From contig JAGNLJ010000004.1 of NCBI GenBank assembly GCA_017999645.1, positions 62,001-126,000 of the forward strand: a stretch of 64,000 nucleotides of DNA, given 5' to 3'. Origin of the DNA: Alphaproteobacteria bacterium (GTDB lineage Bacteria; Pseudomonadota; Alphaproteobacteria; Micavibrionales; Micavibrionaceae). A program made the position numbers and the translations under genes. The notes beneath the pieces are model-generated. The model worked only from the letters and a program-made list of their open reading frames with translations, was not told the origin of the DNA and did no database searches. Position 1 is the first letter of the stretch, and each line of letters opens with the position of its first letter. Shown in pieces: positions 57,623-64,000 of the stretch.

Positions 57623-58096
57623 GTGGAAAAAATCCCGATGACGCCGCAGGGTTTAGTAGACCTTGAGGCCGAACTGAAGAACCTGAAATCGGTCCAGCGC
57701 CCGGCGATCATCGAGGCGATTGCGACGGCGCGCGCGCATGGCGATTTGTCCGAGAACGCGGAATATCACGCGGCCAAGGAGCAGCAGAGCTTCATCGAGG
57801 GCCGCATCAAGGAACTCGAGGCCGTCACCAGCAAGGCGCAGATCATCGACCCGGCGACGATGTCGGGCAACGTGGTGAAGTTCGGCGCGTCGGTGAAAAT
57901 TATCGATGAAGATACGGACGTTGAAGAGACCTACATGATCGTCGGTGAATACGAAGCCAACGCCGAGAAGAAAAAAATTTCCATCACCGCCCCTATCGCG
58001 CGCGCGCTGATCGGAAAAACGGTCGGCGATTCCGTCGAGGTGCGCACACCCGGCGGTAAAAAATGTTATGAAATCGCGGAAGTGAAATACAAGTAA
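57623..58096 (+). CDS. greA: Transcription elongation factor GreA
   Basis: The 157-residue protein has the N-terminal coiled coil with [44 protein letters not shown] (acidic tip that rescues backtracked polymerase) and a C-terminal FKBP-like domain ending [18 protein letters not shown] start at 57623 with AAGGAAG 5 nt upstream. Confidence 0.95.
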   Translation: MEKIPMTPQGLVDLEAELKNLKSVQRPAIIEAIATARAHGDLSENAEYHAAKEQQSFIEGRIKELEAVTSKAQIIDPATMSGNVVKFGASVKIIDEDTDVEETYMIVGEYEANAEKKKISITAPIARALIGKTVGDSVEVRTPGGKKCYEIAEVKYK

Positions 58097-58102
58097 GGAC
58101 TA

Positions 58103-58576
58103 CTACTCATCAATCGGAACGCCGGGATCTTCCTTGATCGAGCGAATTGCCAGCGACGATTTCACCGACGTGACGTTTGCCATTTTCGTCAGTTCATTTG
58201 TCAGGAAGCTCTGGTAGCTATCCCAATCGCGGGCGACGATACGGAGGATGAAATCAACCTCGCCGGCCAGCATGTGACATTCGCGAACCATCGGCCATTC
58301 ACGGACCTGCTTCTCGAATTTCGAGAGTTCGTTTTCAGCGTGGCTGTTGAGCTTGACCATCGCGAAAACGCTGACGGTATAGCCCAGTGTGGAAGGGCTT
58401 AAATGGGCGTGGTAGCTTTTGATGTAGCCGGCTTCCTCCAGTGCACGCACACGGCGAAGGCATGGCGGCGCGGAGATGCCTACGTTTTTGGCTAATTCGA
58501 CATTGGTGATGCGGCCATTGTCCTGAAGATCGCGGAGGATTTTTTTGTCGATTTTGTCTAGTTTGGAACGGCGCAT
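58103..58576 (-). CDS. Lrp/AsnC-family transcriptional regulator
   Basis: The 157-residue protein has an N-terminal HTH (KILRDLQDNGRITNVELAKNVGISAPPCLRRVRALEEAGYI) and a C-terminal RAM ligand domain (LAGEVDFILRIVARDWDSYQSFL). It is convergent with greA (stop codons 6 nt apart) and divergent from the ELM1-trxB-lsrB operon across 146 bp, which it might regulate. Confidence 0.9.
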   Translation of the reverse strand: MRRSKLDKIDKKILRDLQDNGRITNVELAKNVGISAPPCLRRVRALEEAGYIKSYHAHLSPSTLGYTVSVFAMVKLNSHAENELSKFEKQVREWPMVRECHMLAGEVDFILRIVARDWDSYQSFLTNELTKMANVTSVKSSLAIRSIKEDPGVPIDE

Positions 58577-58722
58577 GAATAATCACTGCCCTTTAAATAA
58601 GGATTTTAGAATTAATACCGGGTTTGATATAAAGTTGCGCGAGGGTTGATGCAAGGCTTTTCTTTTTTAAATATTACGAAACTTATCGCTTGACAGCTCA
58701 TGGTTGAAAGACGACTCGAACA

Positions 58723-59679
58723 ATGAAGTGCTGGATCATTACAGAGGGCATGGCCGGAACGGAAAATCAATGCCTTGGCGTGGCCGAGGCGCTGGGCGTT
58801 TCAGCCGAGGTAAAGCGCATTACACTGCACCAGCCGTGGAAGAGTTTTTCGCCGTGGCTGGGGTTTGAACATGCGGGAATTTTCGAGCCCGCTTTATCGC
58901 CGCCATGGCCGGACCTGGTGATCGCCAGCGGGCGCAAGAGCATTGCCACTTCGCGTTACATTAGAAAAGCCAGTAACGGAAAAACTTTCACGGTACAGAT
59001 TCAGGACCCGCGGGTTTCACCCGCGCAGTTCGATCTTGTCGCCCTCCCCGCACACGACCCGACGCGTGGAAGCAATGTAATCGTGACGGATGCGAGCCCA
59101 AACAGAATCACGCCGGAAAAACTGGCGGCGGCGCGGGAGAAATCCAGCGCGTTAGGAAAACTGAAAGGCCCTCGCGTGGCGGTGCTGGTGGGTGGCGACA
59201 GCAAGTCACATAAGATGACAAAACAAATTACGCAGAATCTGGCCGCGCAGTTGAAAAAACTGGGTGCCGGATTGATGGTGACGACGTCGAGGAGAACCGG
59301 TGAAGAGAATGCGAAGATTTTGCGCGATGGTTTACTGGACCCCGGCTTTCGCCGGGGTTACGGAGAAGAAGATATTTTCTTCTGGGATGGTACAGGCGAG
59401 AATCCGTATTTCGGCATGCTGGCGTGGGCGGATTTTATAATTGTGACGGAAGACAGCGCGTCGATGCTGTCCGATGCCGCGACGACGGGAAAACCGGTTT
59501 ACGTGATTTCGCTCAAGGGCGGATCAAAGCGGCTGGATCAATTGCATGAAAACCTGCGGCAAAAAGGAATCACCCGCCCCTTCGACAGCAGGTTAGAGAG
59601 CTGGAGCTATGAGCCCTTACGGGATTCGCAGAAAATAGCCGATGAAATAAGGGCCCGGATGGCTGGACATCGGGCCTGA
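58723..59679 (+). CDS. ELM1-family (mitochondrial fission-like) protein with in-frame repeat insertion
   Basis: The 318-residue protein is of the DUF1022/ELM1 family, whose members resemble GT-B glycosyltransferases and whose bacterial role is unknown. Landmarks are CWIITEGMAGTENQCLGVAEALG, DLVIASGRKSIATSRYI, VQIQDPRV, ALVGG-type AVLVGGDSKSH, and WDGTGENPYFGMLAWADFIIVTEDSASMLSDAATTGKPVYVI. Residues about 206-217 (LDPGFRRGYGEE) are encoded by a palindromic repeat (59339-59358) and look like an insertion in a normally short loop. First gene of the operon with trxB and lsrB. Confidence 0.82.
   Translation: MKCWIITEGMAGTENQCLGVAEALGVSAEVKRITLHQPWKSFSPWLGFEHAGIFEPALSPPWPDLVIASGRKSIATSRYIRKASNGKTFTVQIQDPRVSPAQFDLVALPAHDPTRGSNVIVTDASPNRITPEKLAAAREKSSALGKLKGPRVAVLVGGDSKSHKMTKQITQNLAAQLKKLGAGLMVTTSRRTGEENAKILRDGLLDPGFRRGYGEEDIFFWDGTGENPYFGMLAWADFIIVTEDSASMLSDAATTGKPVYVISLKGGSKRLDQLHENLRQKGITRPFDSRLESWSYEPLRDSQKIADEIRARMAGHRA
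59339..59358. repeat. Short palindromic element inside the ELM1 gene
   Basis: ACCCCGGC-TTTC-GCCGGGGT, a perfect 8-bp hairpin in coding sequence, translated DPGFRRGY. It shares its core with the intergenic element at 57580-57599. The reading frame is preserved. Confidence 0.75.
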
Positions 59680-59706
59680 GAAATGTAATTTACTACAGGG
59701 GTAAAT

Positions 59707-60672
59707 ATGACCAATTTGCATTCCAAAGTCCTGATTATCGGATCCGGCCCGGCCGGGTACACCGCCGCGATTTACGCGGCGCGCGCGAATCTGAAGCCTA
59801 TTCTTGTGACCGGGCATGAGCCCGGCGGCCAGTTGATGGTGACGACGGATGTCGAAAATTATCCCGGATTCAAAGATGTGATCCAGGGCCCGTGGCTGAT
59901 GGAGCAGATGAAGGCTCAGGCCGAACATGTGGGCACACAACTGGTTACGGATTACATCACCAATGTCGATCTGAATTCCCGCCCCTTCCGTGCGACGGGC
60001 GATGGCGGCACGGTTTATACAGGCGATACGTTGATTATTGCGACGGGCGCGAAGGCCCGATGGCTTGGGTTGCCGAGCGAGGAAAAATTCCGCGGCAAGG
60101 GCGTTTCGGCCTGCGCGACATGCGACGGGTTTTTCTTCAAAGGCAAAGAGGTCGCGATTGTCGGCGGCGGCAACACGGCGGCGGAAGAAGCGATATTCCT
60201 GACGAATTTCTGCTCGAAGGTCACACTCATTCACCGCCGCGATTCACTGAAGGCTGAAAAAATTCTGCAGGACCGATTATTCAAAAATCCGAAGATCAAT
60301 GTTCTCTGGGACACGGTGATCGAGGAAGTTGTCGGTGATGCGAGCGGGATGACGGGCCTTAAGCTGAAAAACATCAAGACCAGCAAGCAAAGCGATTTCA
60401 CCGCACATGGATTGTTTGTTGCGATCGGCCATGACCCGGCGACGGAATTGTTCAAGGGTAAGCTCAAGATGGATGAAAGCGGATACATCATCAAAGCGCC
60501 GGATTCCACGGCGACGGAGATTCCGGGCGTGTTCGCAGCGGGCGACGTGGCCGACCATGTTTACAGACAAGCTGTCACGGCGGCCGGCATGGGATGCATG
60601 GCGGCGCTGGAAGCTGACAGGTTCCTGGCCGCGCACGTAAACGATAAAAAACAGGCGGAAGCCGCGGAATAA
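59707..60672 (+). CDS. trxB: Thioredoxin-disulfide reductase
   Basis: The 321-residue flavoenzyme reduces thioredoxin with NADPH. It has the FAD fold IIGSGPAGYTAAIYAARA, EPGGQLMVTTDVENYPGF, the redox pair CATC, the NADPH fold VAIVGGGNTAAEEAIFL and C-terminal GVFAAGDVADHVYRQAVTAAGMGCMAALEA. It is followed after 1 nt by lsrB, so redox regulator and enzyme are cotranscribed. Confidence 0.95.
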   Translation: MTNLHSKVLIIGSGPAGYTAAIYAARANLKPILVTGHEPGGQLMVTTDVENYPGFKDVIQGPWLMEQMKAQAEHVGTQLVTDYITNVDLNSRPFRATGDGGTVYTGDTLIIATGAKARWLGLPSEEKFRGKGVSACATCDGFFFKGKEVAIVGGGNTAAEEAIFLTNFCSKVTLIHRRDSLKAEKILQDRLFKNPKINVLWDTVIEEVVGDASGMTGLKLKNIKTSKQSDFTAHGLFVAIGHDPATELFKGKLKMDESGYIIKAPDSTATEIPGVFAAGDVADHVYRQAVTAAGMGCMAALEADRFLAAHVNDKKQAEAAE

Positions 60673-60673
60673 T

Positions 60674-61591
60674 ATGGACTGGGACAAGCTCCGCATCTTT
60701 CACGCCGTCGCCGAGTCAGGAAGCCTGACGGGCGCAGGCAAAGCGCTTTCCCTCAGCCAGCCAGCCGTATCGCGCCAGATCGCGACACTTGAAGAAAATC
60801 TTGGAGTCGGATTATTCAGACGTCACGCACGCGGCCTTGTGCTCACCGAGCAAGGCGAAATTCTTTATGAGACGACGAAAGATATTTTTCACCGGCTTTC
60901 GGTGGTCAAGGGACAGCTTGGCGATACGCGCAAGCGCCCGGAAGGGCAATTGACGATCACGGTTTCGGAATTCGTCGCCTCGACATGGCTCGCGCAGAAG
61001 CTCGTGCAGTTCCGGGAAACCTATCCCGATATCCAGTTGACGATTCTCGTCGACGATAAAATTCTCAAAATCAATCTCAAGGAAGCGGATGCGGCCCTGC
61101 GCCTCAGCAAGCCGACGGAATCGGATTTGATTCACCGCCACCTCGCCTCGATTCACTTTCACATCTGCGGCTCGAAATCGTATTTCGAGAAATACGGACG
61201 TCCAAAAATTGTGAACGAGTTGAAAAACCACAGGCTGATCGGCGTGCCGGAAAATATCACCTGGCCGTTCTCAAATCCGAACTGGTTGTTCGAAGTTGCG
61301 GGCGTGAACGAGCGCACGGCCAATAATCTGATGAAAACGAACTCCATGCAGGCGATTCACCAGGCAGTAAAAACCGGCGCGGGGCTCGCGGTGCTGCCCG
61401 ATTACCTGATCGCGAGCGACGAATCCCTGGAGGCCGTATTGCCCCGGCTGGAGCGTCCGCCGGTTGATATGTACTTCATTTATGCCGAGGAGCGGCGCAA
61501 TTCGCGCCGCCTGACGGCATTCCGCGACTTCCTGCTGGAGCACATACAGGCGACTCCTTTCGCGCTTCGGCCTCCGGAATCAAACAGCTAA
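60674..61591 (+). CDS. lsrB: LysR-type regulator, LsrB/VtlR-like
   Basis: The 305-residue protein has the HTH at 1-60 (MDWDKLRIFHAVAESGSLTGAGKALSLSQPAVSRQIATLE) and then RRHARGLVLTEQGE. The opening MDWDKLRIFHA and the effector domain (DADAALRL-type EADAALRLSKPTESDLI, GAGLAVLPDYL) resemble LsrB of Sinorhizobium/Agrobacterium and VtlR of Brucella. As I recall, those regulators lie beside trxB and control AbcR small RNAs encoded next to them. Here trxB is 1 nt upstream and an AbcR-like RNA lies downstream. The symbol is by similarity and context. Confidence 0.82.
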   Translation: MDWDKLRIFHAVAESGSLTGAGKALSLSQPAVSRQIATLEENLGVGLFRRHARGLVLTEQGEILYETTKDIFHRLSVVKGQLGDTRKRPEGQLTITVSEFVASTWLAQKLVQFRETYPDIQLTILVDDKILKINLKEADAALRLSKPTESDLIHRHLASIHFHICGSKSYFEKYGRPKIVNELKNHRLIGVPENITWPFSNPNWLFEVAGVNERTANNLMKTNSMQAIHQAVKTGAGLAVLPDYLIASDESLEAVLPRLERPPVDMYFIYAEERRNSRRLTAFRDFLLEHIQATPFALRPPESNS

Positions 61592-61621
61592 AACATTGAT
61601 TTTAAAGATTATTTTTTTATC

Positions 61622-61640
61622 CCATGCATAAAATGCATGG
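61622..61640. promoter_or_regulatory. 19-bp perfect dyad, candidate LsrB/VtlR binding site
   Basis: CCATGCAT-AAA-ATGCATGG contains an ATGCAT-N3-ATGCAT dyad of LysR-box type. Its centre is about 66 bp before the predicted small-RNA start (61697), matching the usual -65 recognition site of LysR activators. Confidence 0.55.
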
Positions 61641-61684
61641 CTGACATCGCGAATTGGCCGTAGAGCCTTATGGCTGGAAAAGTA

Positions 61685-61690
61685 TATAAA
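61685..61690 (+). promoter_or_regulatory. Putative -10 element of the small RNA gene
   Basis: TATAAA about 7 nt before the first stem of the RNA. No good -35 lies 16-18 nt upstream (AGAGCC region), which fits an activator-dependent promoter. Confidence 0.45.
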
Positions 61691-61696
61691 CTCACG

Positions 61697-61805
61697 CATC
61701 GACGCCACACATTGCGTCGAAAAGGACCCGCAAGGGTTCTTACGTCTCCCAGACGTGAAACCTCCCTGTTCAACTCGCCGGACCTTTATGGTCCGGTTTT
61801 TTTTT
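61697..61805 (+). ncRNA. AbcR-like (alpha-r15-type) trans-acting small RNA
   Basis: Predicted RNA of about 109 nt. Stem 1 is TCGACGC/GCGTCGA (61699-61720). Stem 2 is AGGACCC-GCAA-GGGTTCT (61723-61740, GNRA loop, one G-U). Stem 3 is ACGTC/GACGT (61742-61756) with loop TCCCA. A single-stranded GAAACCTCCCTGTTCAACTC and a terminator follow. The two CUCCC segments are complementary to Shine-Dalgarno sequences, the trait of AbcR1/AbcR2 of Agrobacterium, Brucella and Sinorhizobium, which repress ABC transporter mRNAs with Hfq. The location next to the LsrB-like gene matches. Start and end are inferred. Confidence 0.65.
61778..61805 (+). terminator. Rho-independent terminator of the small RNA
   Basis: CCGGACC / GGTCCGG with loop TTTAT, followed by nine T residues. 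It ends 14 nt before the patatin start codon. Confidence 0.92.
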
Positions 61806-61819
61806 GATATATCTGTTAA

Positions 61820-64000
<2,181 letters not shown>

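Overview
The window reads as a chromosomal segment of an alphaproteobacterium of moderately high GC. The lineage markers are a eukaryote-type (GSII) glutamine synthetase, a DUF3126-type small protein, an ELM1-family protein, ornithine-lipid genes olsB-olsA, a class II DAHP synthase, and a trxB - LsrB-like regulator - AbcR-like small RNA block that matches the arrangement I recall from Rhizobiales. A deep-branching lineage near Micavibrio or Rhodospirillales is plausible but is inference. No rRNA, CRISPR array, transposase or prophage was seen.

Layout. 1-120 is the end of a leuB-like gene. 256-17197 is one large minus-strand type IV pilus cluster. In transcription order it holds the assembly ATPase (PilB), platform protein (PilC), a PilM+PilN-like fusion, PilO-like and PilP-like proteins, an ABC ATPase, a TPR protein, prepilin peptidase, PilT, a second retraction ATPase (PilU-like), the secretin, an ABC permease, a membrane-anchored TPR-like protein, a seven-helix membrane AraC regulator and a pilin. 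The embedded ABC exporter recalls PilGHI of Myxococcus. 17434-22742 holds glnII, a frameshifted LamG protein gene, two hypotheticals, and an XRE regulator next to a GNAT-like acyltransferase. 22763-29233 holds two tRNA-Arg genes (one with a 29-bp duplication of its 3' end, an integration scar), an OmpA-family protein, olsBA, DUF3126 and a pair of paralogous secreted cysteine-containing proteins.

29323-32483 is a lipid A/Kdo operon (waaA, lpxK, lauroyl-type acyltransferase). It is followed by a class I PDE-like phosphohydrolase (minus strand) and, on the plus strand, aroG (class II), nadE, gltX and trmJ, with several small genes between. 40388-44206 has rpsD, a three-gene sugar-lipid block (GT2, LAB_N, GT39), an AT-rich secreted hypothetical and a CAT-anticodon tRNA. 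44863-48808 is rpoD-dnaG, and a near-consensus parS site lies just upstream of dnaG, suggesting an origin-proximal position. Two hypothetical small ORFs, an AT-rich gene and a lipase separate dnaG from yqeY. A carA - carbonic anhydrase - carB operon and greA follow.

The right end carries an Lrp regulator, then an ELM1 - trxB - lsrB operon. Next comes an intergenic small RNA with CUCCC anti-Shine-Dalgarno motifs and a perfect dyad upstream in the position expected for a LysR activator, then a patatin phospholipase starting 15 nt after the RNA's terminator. The window ends inside an aspartate aminotransferase gene.

Two families of dispersed palindromic elements occur: a 75-86 bp CGTCATTGCGAG type and a short CCCGGC/GCCGGG type. 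One copy of the latter sits in frame inside the ELM1 gene.
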